DNA of 64,000 nucleotides from Ignisphaera sp. (GCA_038735125.1 JAVYNU010000003.1:104296-168295), one strand, 5' to 3'; positions 34,561 to 43,804 are shown, numbered from the stretch's first letter. Notes: generated from the sequence alone by a model not told the origin. A program made the numbers and translations.

Positions 34561-34698
34561 CAACAACCTCGATCTTCTCTAACAGATCGATGTATTCATC
34601 GCCATAGTACCCTTAGTAAATTGCAACTAGTTACATTATAAAGCTTTTTATGTTTAATTATTTTAATAAAATATATATATTTTTTAGTGTTACTCTAC

Positions 34699-35583
34699 AT
34701 GGTGCTACCTTTGAACTACATTGAAGATTACGTAGATCTAGGTTACAGGTTTAAGATATTTTATCGTTGTGTAACCCCAGATAAACCAAGTGATATTCTT
34801 GTGGTTTGGCTTCATGGCTATACAGCGCATAGCGGTTCATATCTGCACGTAGCTAAAGAGCTAGCTACGTATGGATATAGTGTGTGTATGTATGATCAGA
34901 GAGGGCATGGAAAAACTGCACAAGACAATGAAAGAGGTTATGTAGAGTCCTTCGAAGATTTTCTTGCAGATCTAGAGCGATTTGCTTTCTTTGCTAAAGA
35001 GAGGTTTGGTGCAGAGAAAACCGTTTTAGTGGGGCATAGCATGGGCGGCTTAGTGGTGCTACTTTATTCAGGAAAGTATGGAAGAGTAGGTGATGCTGTC
35101 GTAGGTGTAGCTCCAGCTGTTTTAATCCCGGTAAAAATGAGCGCAAGAATAGTTGTTACTCTTATGTCTATTTTTACACCAAGGAAAAGAATCAAGCTAC
35201 CTTTTACCCCTGAGCAAGTGGCAGAACTCTCTAAGAGATTAGATAAAGAGCTTGTCGAAATCATGACTAAAGATGAATTAGCACTTAGAGATACAACAGC
35301 CAGGCTTTTAAGTGAGATTTGGAGAGCATCTAGAGAATTCTGGAAATACGTTGACAGAATACGCATACCGGTTCTACTCATACATGGCAGCGAAGACGAT
35401 GTAATACCCATTGAAGCCAGCAAACAAACATACAGCAAACTAAGAACAAACATCAAGGCGCTGAAGATATACGAAGGCAAAGGACATTCAATAGTACATG
35501 AAACTGGATGGAGAGACTGCATTAAAGATATTGCTGAATGGATAAGAACAACCTTAAAGCAAACCCGAAGCAGTTTTATCTAA
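34699..35583 (+). CDS. Alpha/beta hydrolase, lysophospholipase-like
   Basis: A 294-residue serine hydrolase of the monoglyceride lipase group. The oxyanion region is VVWLHGYTAHSGSYLHVAKE, the YDQRGHG motif is present, the nucleophile elbow is LVGHSMGG, the acid lies in LLIHGSEDDVIP, and the histidine is in EGKGHSIVHE. No signal peptide. An AT-rich TATA element (about 34664-34676) implies transcription near the ATG. The substrate is unknown. Confidence 0.88.
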   Translation: MVLPLNYIEDYVDLGYRFKIFYRCVTPDKPSDILVVWLHGYTAHSGSYLHVAKELATYGYSVCMYDQRGHGKTAQDNERGYVESFEDFLADLERFAFFAKERFGAEKTVLVGHSMGGLVVLLYSGKYGRVGDAVVGVAPAVLIPVKMSARIVVTLMSIFTPRKRIKLPFTPEQVAELSKRLDKELVEIMTKDELALRDTTARLLSEIWRASREFWKYVDRIRIPVLLIHGSEDDVIPIEASKQTYSKLRTNIKALKIYEGKGHSIVHETGWRDCIKDIAEWIRTTLKQTRSSFI

Positions 35584-35990
35584 GAGATACCAATGAATAA
35601 GGTTAAACTCCTTAAACCGATTTCCACCCCATAAAATCCCTACTACAGCCAATAAATAGCTAATAACAAGAACATTAGCATTCCTTGAATAACTATCTTC
35701 ATCAATTAAATCATTGTATAACACTGATTTTGGTATAAAACTTAATTCTATGCTAGACATACAACAAATTCGTTGTATAGAATTTTACTATATTCAGAAT
35801 TCAGATATTTTGAGGAGGTTTTCTTACTATGTTTAACCTAATTTAAAGAATATTCTTTTGATCATCTATTACAGAATTCCTGACAAAAAACTATGATATC
35901 AATTTCTTTTTAATTCGAATTCGCTATCATGAAGACAATTAAACTAAGCTTATTTTTATGTCAATCTCATTTTGTTAACGATGCCTATTG
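35584..35990. other. Intergenic gap, no supported gene
   Basis: Four hundred bases of AT-rich sequence between convergent genes. A 68-codon minus-strand frame (35554-35760) overlaps the hydrolase end and has no ribosome binding site. Three GAATTC-centred palindromic patches occur (around 35795, 35874 and 35917). A TGAGGAGGT element before a five-codon frame at about 35811 leads nowhere. I see no RNA gene. Confidence 0.5.
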
Positions 35991-37301
35991 CTAGTGCTTA
36001 ATAACAGGTTTTGTCCATCCACCTTTCCTAATCCATGCATAAGAAATCGTTCCTCCAAGTAATTCGGATAAAGCTATGGCTATCCAAATCCCGGTTACCC
36101 CCATCCCCAAGGCGACGGATAACAACCACCCAACACCTATCCTTATTACCCAAAACCTCATTATATTCACCACCGTAGGAACTACTGTATGCCCCGAGCC
36201 TCTTCCCACCGACATACCTAGAAAAGAGAGCATCATTAAGGGAAGTACCCACGATATTATTGTTATAAGTCTCTCCGTCTCAGTTGATACCATAGGATCT
36301 GTTGTGAAAATAGAGATTAGGTGGTTCCTAGCAAAGAATACCAGGGTGGCCCCCATGAAGATCACTGCCATCAGTGTATGAGCAGCTGTTAAAGCTACTC
36401 TACGGGCTCTTTTCGCGTCTCCTGCTCCAAGACATTGTCCTACCATAATGCTTATAGACATTGTAAACCCTCTAAACACAGAATTAGCGATATCCATAAC
36501 CATGAACCCTATGGTAAAAGCTGTTGCAGCTATAGCCCCAAAGGTGTTAACCAAAGCTTGTTGAAAGGTGAATGCAAGTCCATCAGAGATGGTCATAATA
36601 ATAACAGGTACCCCCACTTTAAAGCTAAGGGTGATCCACTCCTCATCTATGCTATACACAAGTCTTATCCTAGTCTCTGGATACCGTTTCCCTATAAGAG
36701 AAAACAAAAGCAGTCCACTAAAAAGCCTTGTTATGACAGTGGCTATTGCAGCGCCTTCGGCACCCATAGGTGGGATGATGCCTAGACCCACAATAAATAA
36801 TGGATCGAGTACAGCATTTAAAAGAGCTCCAATTCCCATGACTATAGCTGGCGTACGTACATCTCCAAAAGATTGCACTATAGTCGATAGAGCTGCACTT
36901 ACGCCAAAGCCTATGATATCTAACGCTATGACCTTAGTGTAGCCCAGCACATCCTGAAGCATCTCTGTTGGAACCTTCATTAGGTATACAAATATATTGT
37001 ATCTCATAATTTCATAGACAATAAACAATAGAAAGGAAATGAATAAACATAGTGTAAAAAGTTTTGATGTTGTTTCGCTAACCTTGTTATAGAGTTTAGC
37101 TCCAACGTATTGCGATAGTATTGCTAGGTTAGCATTTGTAATACCTATTAATATAGAGACAAATACTAGGAAAATAGGCCAGGCCTGTCTAGGTGCTGCT
37201 AAAGCGTAGGTGCTGTACCTGCTAAGCCAATAAGCATCTGTCAAATTATATGCTAACATTATGATGTCGGTGAGCATTAGGGGAAGTCCTAGTTTTAGCA
37301 T
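35991..37301 (-). CDS. MATE-family multidrug/cation exporter
   Basis: A 436-residue protein with twelve predicted membrane helices in two six-helix halves. Family segments include LPLMLTDIIMLAYNLTDAYW, IGFGVSAALSTIVQSFGDVR near the end of the first half, and AFTFQQALVNTFGAIAATAF in the second. It is predicted to export organic cations with H+ or Na+. There is no regulator beside it. Confidence 0.88.
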   Translation of the reverse strand: MLKLGLPLMLTDIIMLAYNLTDAYWLSRYSTYALAAPRQAWPIFLVFVSILIGITNANLAILSQYVGAKLYNKVSETTSKLFTLCLFISFLLFIVYEIMRYNIFVYLMKVPTEMLQDVLGYTKVIALDIIGFGVSAALSTIVQSFGDVRTPAIVMGIGALLNAVLDPLFIVGLGIIPPMGAEGAAIATVITRLFSGLLLFSLIGKRYPETRIRLVYSIDEEWITLSFKVGVPVIIMTISDGLAFTFQQALVNTFGAIAATAFTIGFMVMDIANSVFRGFTMSISIMVGQCLGAGDAKRARRVALTAAHTLMAVIFMGATLVFFARNHLISIFTTDPMVSTETERLITIISWVLPLMMLSFLGMSVGRGSGHTVVPTVVNIMRFWVIRIGVGWLLSVALGMGVTGIWIAIALSELLGGTISYAWIRKGGWTKPVIKH

Positions 37302-37526
37302 ATTTTAGCATAGTAGATAGAATGGGGCCTGATACTATTACCTCTCTGTATCCCTCAATACTATATGATGCCATCTCCTTAAACCTTTTTAGATATGATG
37401 AGATAGACTAAGGGGTCAGAATAAAAGCTCTCTTAAGTTAGCAGTAAGCTGTAGTATCACCCACACCTGGATTTTGTTAAGAATATTTTATAGTCAAAGC
37501 CTATAATTCAGCGCTGTTGTACTCTT

Positions 37527-37745
37527 ATGAGTAGATTCAAAAACAAAGTTTATGTTGTAACAGGTGGAGTAAGGGGTGTAGGAGTAGCTATAGCTTATAA
37601 GCTTAGGATATAAGAGCGCGATGTCGCTATATTTGATACGGTGGTATAAACTTAATCAGCCTCTAAAGGCGATTTAATTGCTCTTATACATCCACCTGCT
37701 GTTTCGCTTGTTAAATTCGATATAAGGGTTTTAGCTATGGCACCC
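37527..37745 (+). pseudogene. Decayed short-chain dehydrogenase (SDR)
   Basis: From ATG 37527 the frame reads MSRFKNKVYVVTGGVRGVGV and continues AIAYKLRI to a stop at 37611. The glycine pattern TGGxRGxG is the SDR NAD-binding motif. In the same frame past the stop, ERDVAIFDTVV matches the second strand of a Rossmann fold. A third remnant (VKFDIR) follows in a broken frame near 37708-37730. The rest of the enzyme cannot be traced. Confidence 0.7.
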
Positions 37746-37911
37746 AGCTGAATTGATACCTCAGCTTGATAGATACTTCTAACGATCAAAACAACTCCTT
37801 TACCTTTAGACTAGGCATTAACATCTTACAAGTAGAGTAAGAAGACTAGAGGATGGCATCTCTAGTAGCGTTTTAACATCCGATTAAGTATCGTGGCACG
37901 ATAACCTTGAT

Positions 37912-39486
37912 TTAAATGCTTATCCTATATCGATCTTCTTTCAAAGCTTTAAAATGATCTATTATAGCGTCTAGTGAATTTCTTTGCAATCTTCTAAGAC
38001 CTATGACTGAAGCTACATAAAGTAACGCTCCTAGCACTTGTCTTACGCCAAAGGGTGCTTTTGCTACAAGGTGTTTTGATAAAGATTTGATCTTTTTGAT
38101 GGCATCATATACTGCTAGGGCTATGAGCTCCAAATTTCTTGTACTAACTATTTTATGTGTTCCTGCCATATCCCTTGCTTTTCTTAGACTTCCAGAGGGT
38201 ATGAATGGCAATGGGAATACAAAGACATTGTAATGCTCTAGCCTCTCTACAAGTCTCATATTCATTTCTATATCCTCTTCAGTCTCTTGCGGAAGATTCA
38301 CTATTATTGTTGCACATATCCACCAGCCCGAGTCGTTTAATAGATTAACAGCTTCTTCCACTATCTTCGGCCACTCCTCATAATTGAAAGGCTTTGGCTT
38401 ACCAGGAGCAATAATTTTTATTATTCTTGGGCTGCCACTCTCTATACCCATCTGAATTATTGCTGGGTTTCTGTCACTAAGCCCCAGCATACCACCAACA
38501 GTCTTCACTAATTTAGGGTTTGACAAGGCTGTTGATGCTGTTACAAAATCTATTGAAATGCTATCTATTTCCGGTATCTTTGTAATAGTGTTTAACAGGT
38601 TTAGAACCTTGTCCTCATTTGGCAATAGAGATGTTGAGCCATACCTTAGAAAATCCTCTGAATGTAGCGTTATGTTTCTTTCGCCTCCTTCAATGTTAAC
38701 AGCTATCTCTTTAAGTATTTTGTCCATCGGTATTGACCTAAACATTAGTAGTGTAGGGTTGCAAAATAAACACCCCCTTCCACACCCTCTCGTAACCTCT
38801 ACAAGACCTCTAGAAGGAGTTTTTATAACAGGTATCTTGTCTACAGGTACTGGTGGACCCTTCACATAGCCTGGAATTTCCCCACCTTCCAGAGCTACTC
38901 TAAAAATTTTTGGCGCGACAAGCTCTCCCTCGCCCTCAACAATACAATCTATGCCAAGCCTATGCTGGAGCCCACTATCAATTATCTCCCAAACACCTTG
39001 GCCTCCAACAATAACCTTTATTCTATTCCTATACTTCTTCACAGCATCACTATTAAATATCTTCATAGTTGCCCAAGACATATAAGATTGCAAACGAGTT
39101 TCAACCCCCATCAAACTTAAAACAACACGCAGTAGCGCTGTCCCATAGTTTATGCCCAAGGGATCTAGAACTCCGATGCCCAAAACCCTTGTCTCAGGCC
39201 CTATAGCCTCATCCAACCTCCTAGGATCGACAATAGCCACATCACTTCTCGAAAAACCATTATCAATCAGAGAAGCCTCGATCTTACACAAACCATATTG
39301 ACTTGTCCTCATCCTGCCATGTTCCCCACTTAAAGTAGGAAAAATTATGTTTCCTAGGAAACTAGGAAAAACATCCATTGGCAACCCTGATGAAAAACCT
39401 AGGTATGTATGGTGGTATGTGCTCACAAGAGATTCATCGCCAGTGAGAACAATTTTAAAACCCTTGAACATGCTCATAGAAACCAC
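37912..39486 (-). CDS. Radical SAM protein with N-terminal B12-binding-like domain
   Basis: A 524-residue protein. Residues about 1-200 form a Rossmann-like domain of the B12-binding type (VLGIGVLDPLGINYGTALLR, VIVGGQGVW). The radical SAM cluster is C235-x3-C239-x2-C242 in TRGCGRGCLFCNPT. A barrel follows, with MGIESGSPRII and ATIIVNLPQETEEDIEMNMR. This is the layout of B12-dependent radical SAM enzymes; the substrate is unknown. Its downstream flank is the SDR relic. Confidence 0.85.
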   Translation of the reverse strand: MVSMSMFKGFKIVLTGDESLVSTYHHTYLGFSSGLPMDVFPSFLGNIIFPTLSGEHGRMRTSQYGLCKIEASLIDNGFSRSDVAIVDPRRLDEAIGPETRVLGIGVLDPLGINYGTALLRVVLSLMGVETRLQSYMSWATMKIFNSDAVKKYRNRIKVIVGGQGVWEIIDSGLQHRLGIDCIVEGEGELVAPKIFRVALEGGEIPGYVKGPPVPVDKIPVIKTPSRGLVEVTRGCGRGCLFCNPTLLMFRSIPMDKILKEIAVNIEGGERNITLHSEDFLRYGSTSLLPNEDKVLNLLNTITKIPEIDSISIDFVTASTALSNPKLVKTVGGMLGLSDRNPAIIQMGIESGSPRIIKIIAPGKPKPFNYEEWPKIVEEAVNLLNDSGWWICATIIVNLPQETEEDIEMNMRLVERLEHYNVFVFPLPFIPSGSLRKARDMAGTHKIVSTRNLELIALAVYDAIKKIKSLSKHLVAKAPFGVRQVLGALLYVASVIGLRRLQRNSLDAIIDHFKALKEDRYRISI

Positions 39487-39878
39487 CGTTAAATTGGGAA
39501 AGAATAAATAACTGAATCATTTTAAACATATTCTTCAACACCCTATTAAACTTAACAAGAAAATTATTCATACAGTAATATATGTAAAAACAGCCTTTGT
39601 GAAGAAAAACACACCTTCAACATTTATGTTGAACACTTTTTCTCAATATTCTTCAGTCATAAATAGAGGCAATTTGAAGAGGTATGTTCTAGGAGAACAT
39701 CTATGCTACAAACCTTTCAACTGCTCGAGAAACACCTTTGTTCTAAGCCTCAATAACACTATCCACATTGTATTCGATGCGCACCCAACACAAAATCCTC
39801 CATGTACTTGAATATCTACTACAAAACATCTAAAACATAAAAGTTTGGTGTAAAAGCATTTCCCCTCCCACAGTACTT
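39487..39878. other. Intergenic gap, no supported gene
   Basis: AT-rich sequence between the radical SAM gene and the structured element. A 70-codon plus-strand frame (39599-39811) has no ribosome binding site or recognisable composition. I see no other feature. Confidence 0.5.
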
Positions 39879-39904
39879 CTAGTTACTTTTCAATAGTTTT
39901 AATT

Positions 39905-40027
39905 CTGTGAGAGTGCTGGCCCTTGGTGTGGGTTGAAGCTGGTGAACCCACACCTCATGGGGCCTTGTCGAGCCCAACGCCACGGACCCCATCTGCGGAT
40001 TGAACCTCATCGCATTGCATCTCATCG
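39905..40027 (-). ncRNA. GC-rich structured RNA candidate with its own promoter (or a leaderless 48-codon gene)
   Basis: In AT-rich surroundings this 120-base stretch is GC-rich and self-complementary. A hairpin GGTGTGGGTT/AACCCACACC has a ten-base loop and is flanked by GGCCC/GGGCC. A competing pairing ATGGGG/CCCCAT is also possible. A minus-strand TATA box (40046-40054) predicts transcription start near 40024. An ATG at 40025 opens a 48-codon frame to 39879, so a leaderless peptide is the alternative. No C/D or ACA boxes match. I do not recognise the family. Confidence 0.45.
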
Positions 40028-40045
40028 CTAGCAGAAAAATAAAAG

Positions 40046-40054
40046 TATTTAAAT
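40046..40054 (-). promoter_or_regulatory. TATA box for the structured element
   Basis: The minus strand reads ATTTAAATA, centred about 26 bases before the ATG at 40025 and the start of the GC-rich element. It is the only good TATA match in this gap in that orientation. Confidence 0.5.
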
Positions 40055-40111
40055 CTATCGTTAAATCTGCAACAGCCTTTGAGGCTTAGTCGTTGAATAA
40101 AGTGAGTTCCT

Positions 40112-40188
40112 TGGAGCCGCCGGCGGGATTTGAACCCGCGGCCACCGGCTTACGAGGCCGGCGCTCTACCGGGCTGAGCTACGGCGGC
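40112..40188 (-). tRNA. tRNA-Thr (CGU)
   Basis: The acceptor GCCGCCG pairs with CGGCGGC, with T73 and an encoded CCA. The discriminator U is usual for archaeal tRNA-Thr. The anticodon arm is CCGGC-CTCGTAA-GCCGG with anticodon CGT. Seventy-seven nucleotides, no intron. It lies 45 bases upstream of the methionyl-tRNA synthetase stop region on the same strand. Confidence 0.95.
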
Positions 40189-40232
40189 CCAAACACTATC
40201 TATTTTGGTGTGGTTTAAATTGTTTGCTTATA

Positions 40233-41750
40233 TTAGCTAGTTGCCAGTTTTTTGAATGGTATGGGAGATTCCTTTACTTTGTATTCGCTTATATAACCTA
40301 CTTTGAACTGGTCTGAACCCTTTTCTATGGCAATGTTCAGAGAATTCATGATGTTTTGCGTTATGTTTGGCATTACTGGGTGTAGAAGTAATGTAGCTAG
40401 TCTTATAGACTCTAGTGCTGTGTATATCGTTGGCTGTGGATTCTCTTGTTTCCAAGGCTCTTTTCTGTTTAGATAAGCGTTTGTTTCATGTGCTATGTCA
40501 AGGGCTGTTTTTACTGCTTCTGCTATATCTATCTTGTTGTAATGTTCTATCGCTTTTTGAACAAATTCTTCAATCTTTTTAGCATGTTCATGGTCTATGT
40601 CAATCCTTACAACACCACCAAATAGTTTTATGGCTAGACTTGTAACTCTCCTAACGAGGTTGCCGTAGTTATTGACTAGATCCCCATTGTATATCGAGTC
40701 ATATATCTCCCAAGAAACTTCAGAATCCTTCTCGTAGTTAGCTATTCTAGCTATTATAAATCTAACTGCATCTGAGCTTCCATACCTTTTAATCATATCA
40801 TCAATAGATGTTACATTACCTGTAGACTTGCCCATCTTCACTCCTTTAACAGTTAGAAAACCGTGAACGACAAGCTTCTTTGACGGTGGTAAATCTAGCA
40901 TTGATAATAGTGAAAACCACACCGCTGTGTGAAACCATAGAATGTCTTTGCCTATAAACTGTATGGAGTTTTTCCATAGAGCCTCGAAACGCTTCTCATC
41001 TTTACCAAAACCTGCTCCTGTTAGGTAGTTGAGGAGAGCATCTATCCATACATAAACTGTGAATCGATTGTCAAATGGCAGAATTATACCCCAGCTAACC
41101 CTCTCCTTAGGTCTTGAAATCGATAAATCTTGTAAACCCTCTAACTCAATCTTGGATGCAACCTCTTCTGCATATTGCCTTGGGTATACAACCTCCCCTT
41201 CCCTCAATATCTTCAACACCTTATCTCTAAATTGCGATAACCTCAAGAAGTACGTTTCTTCTTCAACAAATTCTAAAGGTTTTCTATGTATAGGACAATA
41301 AGGAGTGTTGTTCTCAATAACATATTCTTTCTCACTATAGTATCTCTCACAAGCAGTACAATACCAACCCTTGTACACACCACGATATATATATCCCTTC
41401 TCATTTAGCAAACGCAGCACATTACTTACAAGAGATTCGTGATCCCCATCAGTTGTTCTAATGAATCTACTGAAACCTATGTTTAGTTTACTCCAATATT
41501 CTTTGAAAACAGCCGACATCTCATCAACAAAAGCTTTTGGTGATACTCCTCTCTTCTCAGCTTCTCTCTGCAACTTAGCCCCATGCTCATCAGTTCCCGT
41601 TAAAAAGAAAACATCGTAGCCTAGTAGACCATACCATCTACTAGTAATATCTGCCAACACAGTTGTGTATGCATGTCCTAAATGAGGCTTATCATTAGGA
41701 TAATATATTGGTGTAGTAATATAAATATGCTTAGAGCTCAAAAAAACCAC
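40233..41750 (-). CDS. metG: Methionyl-tRNA synthetase
   Basis: A 505-residue class I synthetase. HIGH-type motif HLGH is in YYPNDKPHLGHAYTTVLADI, and the KMSKS loop reads KMGKS in GVKMGKSTGNV. The zinc knob is YCTACERYYSE with CPIHRK, so one Cys is effectively replaced by His. The anticodon-binding helical domain runs from about residue 370. There is no C-terminal tRNA-binding OB domain in this polypeptide. It charges tRNA-Met, one of which is 1.3 kb away. Confidence 0.94.
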   Translation of the reverse strand: MVFLSSKHIYITTPIYYPNDKPHLGHAYTTVLADITSRWYGLLGYDVFFLTGTDEHGAKLQREAEKRGVSPKAFVDEMSAVFKEYWSKLNIGFSRFIRTTDGDHESLVSNVLRLLNEKGYIYRGVYKGWYCTACERYYSEKEYVIENNTPYCPIHRKPLEFVEEETYFLRLSQFRDKVLKILREGEVVYPRQYAEEVASKIELEGLQDLSISRPKERVSWGIILPFDNRFTVYVWIDALLNYLTGAGFGKDEKRFEALWKNSIQFIGKDILWFHTAVWFSLLSMLDLPPSKKLVVHGFLTVKGVKMGKSTGNVTSIDDMIKRYGSSDAVRFIIARIANYEKDSEVSWEIYDSIYNGDLVNNYGNLVRRVTSLAIKLFGGVVRIDIDHEHAKKIEEFVQKAIEHYNKIDIAEAVKTALDIAHETNAYLNRKEPWKQENPQPTIYTALESIRLATLLLHPVMPNITQNIMNSLNIAIEKGSDQFKVGYISEYKVKESPIPFKKLATS

Positions 41751-42378
41751 CCATCAACTTTAGCGTGAAAGACTAAACAAAATAAAAGCTATAGAGAAAA
41801 TAAGGTGTTGGAGCAAACTTTAATTCAGTATTTTGGTGAAAGCGCATAAGACCTAATATTGACTTACTAGACATGCCATAGCTTCTACAGCAAATGTTTT
41901 GGATGTGAACATAGCTTCGAGAAGCTGAGGAAGGTATACTCAAGAAAGTTAGACTAGCATTTACAGCGATATATGTATCTTGCATCTAATCTGCTAGCTA
42001 CCCTATCCACAGGTTTAATCCAGAGGCTCTTACACCTTGCCAACTGTTAACTGTTTTCCTCACTACTTCCAGCCCTTCAACACTCAATCTATCTACACAC
42101 AGATCTGTCGAAGTAAAGAAACTCTGAAAATACATGTCGACTACATCAAGGAATACCATACATCAGAGATACTGGTGCATGGTATGCGTACAGATTAGAG
42201 AATATAGTTGTAGCTAAGCCTAGAATTGCAAATCTGGATCCAAACAATGCTGAAATCAAGTTCAGGTACATATACAACTTCACCCGAAGCTACATCGAAA
42301 CACCTTTTAGTGCTCATGATTGATATGCCAAATCAGCTGACATCAACTAGAATTATGGGGTCAACGTATGAATTTATT
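41751..42378 (+). pseudogene. Gap with probable degraded coding sequence
   Basis: No intact gene. One plus-strand frame near 42184-42320 reads WYAYRLENIVVAKPRIANLD, followed by NNAEIKFRYIYNFTRSYI, which is protein-like and ends at TGA. An upstream fragment (REAEEGILKKVRLAFTA, about 41910-41960) lies in another frame. This looks like a decayed gene, possibly a transposase or membrane protein, but I cannot name it. Confidence 0.35.
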
Positions 42379-42455
42379 TGGTGGGGCCGCGGGGATTTGA
42401 ACCCCGGACCACGGGGGCCCAAGCCCCGCATTCTACCAAGCTAAACTACGGCCCC
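42379..42455 (-). tRNA. tRNA-Pro (UGG)
   Basis: The acceptor GGGGCCG pairs with CGGCCCC, with A73 and an encoded CCA. The anticodon arm is CGGGG-CTTGGGC-CCCCG with anticodon TGG, and the T arm has GGTTCAAAT. Seventy-seven nucleotides, no intron. Confidence 0.96.
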
Positions 42456-42525
42456 TATTACCTTTTCAATAGTCTAAGGGTTTTAAACTGTTGTGTTTAA
42501 ATGGGTTATTTATTTGCCTTAGATG

Positions 42526-42996
42526 TTATGCTGCAGTATTTACTTCCTGTATTTTTATAATATTTATTGCTGCGTCTTTTTCTATTGGTTCATAGCTTGT
42601 CGATTCTATAGAAGTTGCTATTGATGCATATACTGCATTTAATGCTATTTCAATTGCATCCTTCGCTGATTCGACCTCAATTTGTGTTCCAATAACTATC
42701 TTAAATATTTTTTGTGCTACCATCTTTGCCTCTTCATAATCATATCTTCTATAGCTCACTATCAGTAACTTTAATAAATCGATTAGCTGTTCTTTTTCGA
42801 AATCTGTTAACATGGTTAAGGTTCTTACATAATTTGCGAAAGATGATAGTGTTGAATATCTTATTTTTACACCTAAAAACGATGATATTTCATATAATGC
42901 TTGTAGTGCTTCTGGAGCGCATTCATCTTCTTTTTCATCGCCTATTGCATAAATGCATATTTCTATATCATCTAATCTAAAAATTGGGTAAGGCAA
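42526..42996 (-). CDS. Hypothetical helical protein
   Basis: A 156-residue acidic, largely helical protein lying between two tRNA genes. Segments such as EALQALYEISSFLGVKI, LTDFEKEQLIDLLKLLIVSY and KDAIEIALNAVYASIATSIE suggest a helical bundle. The start MPYPIFRLDDIEICIYAIGD is a beta-like strand pair. No cysteine clusters, signal peptide or known motif. Confidence 0.6.
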   Translation of the reverse strand: MPYPIFRLDDIEICIYAIGDEKEDECAPEALQALYEISSFLGVKIRYSTLSSFANYVRTLTMLTDFEKEQLIDLLKLLIVSYRRYDYEEAKMVAQKIFKIVIGTQIEVESAKDAIEIALNAVYASIATSIESTSYEPIEKDAAINIIKIQEVNTAA

Positions 42997-43070
42997 TACA
43001 AATACACCAAAGATATTATCATCTGGGTAACATATTTATTAGGTTGGAACCCAATATTAGAATTGATTAG

Positions 43071-43162
43071 TGCCGCCGGCGGGACTTGAACCCGCGACCA
43101 CCGGATCTCCCAACCCGCCTAGCATATGAGTCCGGCGCTCTACCGGGCTGAGCTACGGCGGC
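43071..43162 (-). tRNA. tRNA-Met (CAU) with an 18-nt intron
   Basis: The acceptor GCCGCCG pairs with CGGCGGC with A73; no CCA is encoded (CTA follows). The anticodon stem CCGGA/TCCGG encloses CTCATA, then 18 extra bases (43124-43107), then A38. The intron is thus at the canonical 37/38 site. The 74-nt mature form with this acceptor fits an elongator tRNA-Met better than an initiator; tRNA-Ile2 (CAU) is not excluded. Splicing would need the archaeal endonuclease and RtcB. Confidence 0.92.
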
Positions 43163-43224
43163 CCAAGATAGTTTATTTGTTAAGACTTTATAAGCCTTAG
43201 ACACATATCGCTACAAATTAACTG

Positions 43225-43286
43225 TTCCTCAGCCCTTCTAAGCATCATCATATTTACTCAGCAAGGCCACCACACTCATCACACTA
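43225..43286 (-). ncRNA. Box C/D guide RNA upstream of tRNA-Met
   Basis: Perfect boxes on the minus strand: C GTGATGA (43282-43276), 14-nt guide GTGTGGTGGCCTTG, D' CTGA (43261-43258), 6-nt spacer, C' ATGATGA (43251-43245), 12-nt guide TGCTTAGAAGGG, and D CTGA (43232-43229). Predicted targets are CAAGGCCACCACAC (methyl on the fifth base, G) and CCCUUCUAAGCA (fifth base, U). It lies 66 bases before tRNA-Met on the same strand, so co-transcription is possible. Confidence 0.93.
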
Positions 43287-43338
43287 TATAAGGTTTTGCA
43301 ACAAACCTAATTTAGGCGTATCTTAAAACAGAGTTTTC

Positions 43339-43740
43339 TTGGCGAAAAACTTGAAAGATTGTAGCAAAGACCTCATCAGCATTGCTAAGAGCTCGGGAGC
43401 TCCATTTACTATCGAGGTTGTGAAGTCAATTGCTAGAATATGTAATGAAGATCCTTATGAGCTTTGGTACGAGATCTTGGGTAAGGCTATTGTAATGAAT
43501 GCTACACCAACTACTACGGTCTCTACAAGCGAAAAGAAGATTGCTGAAGGTCCTTGCTGGCGTTGTGAAGCATGTGGCAAGACATTTAGCGATGCAAGGC
43601 ATCTCGTTAATCATATAACATATTTCGTTAGGCAGAGAGACAAGGCTCATATAGAGCTCTATCAAAAGATTAAGAAACTTGAAAGTGAAAAAGGTAAAAC
43701 ATTTACAGAAATAGCCTTAGAGATCCTCAAGTGCCCATAG
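43339..43740 (+). CDS. C2H2-type zinc-finger protein
   Basis: A 133-residue protein starting at TTG. The finger is CWRCEACGKTFSDARHLVNH (CEAC plus a single visible H and later H, near residues 74-93), preceded by a helical N-terminal half (LKDCSKDLISIAKSSGAPFT). A plus-strand TATA box (CTATATAAGG, about 43284-43293) lies about 50 bases before the start. Small C2H2 proteins are common in Crenarchaea as DNA- or RNA-binding regulators; the role is unknown. Confidence 0.7.
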   Translation: MAKNLKDCSKDLISIAKSSGAPFTIEVVKSIARICNEDPYELWYEILGKAIVMNATPTTTVSTSEKKIAEGPCWRCEACGKTFSDARHLVNHITYFVRQRDKAHIELYQKIKKLESEKGKTFTEIALEILKCP

Positions 43741-43804
43741 GACAGCGCCTAAAACTATTTAAATACTTTGTCAAATCCTTTTTGCTAAGGCTCAGGTTGG
43801 TTTT

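Noticed and set aside
35554..35760. A 68-codon minus-strand frame after the hydrolase
   Set aside because: It overlaps the hydrolase end, has no ribosome binding site and no recognisable features.
39599..39811. A 70-codon plus-strand frame
   Set aside because: No promoter or ribosome binding site; sequence is low-information.
39879..39905. CRISPR-repeat-like string (CTTTTCAATAGTTTTAATTCTG)
   Set aside because: It resembles the ends of crenarchaeal CRISPR repeats, but there is only one copy and no spacer periodicity in the window.
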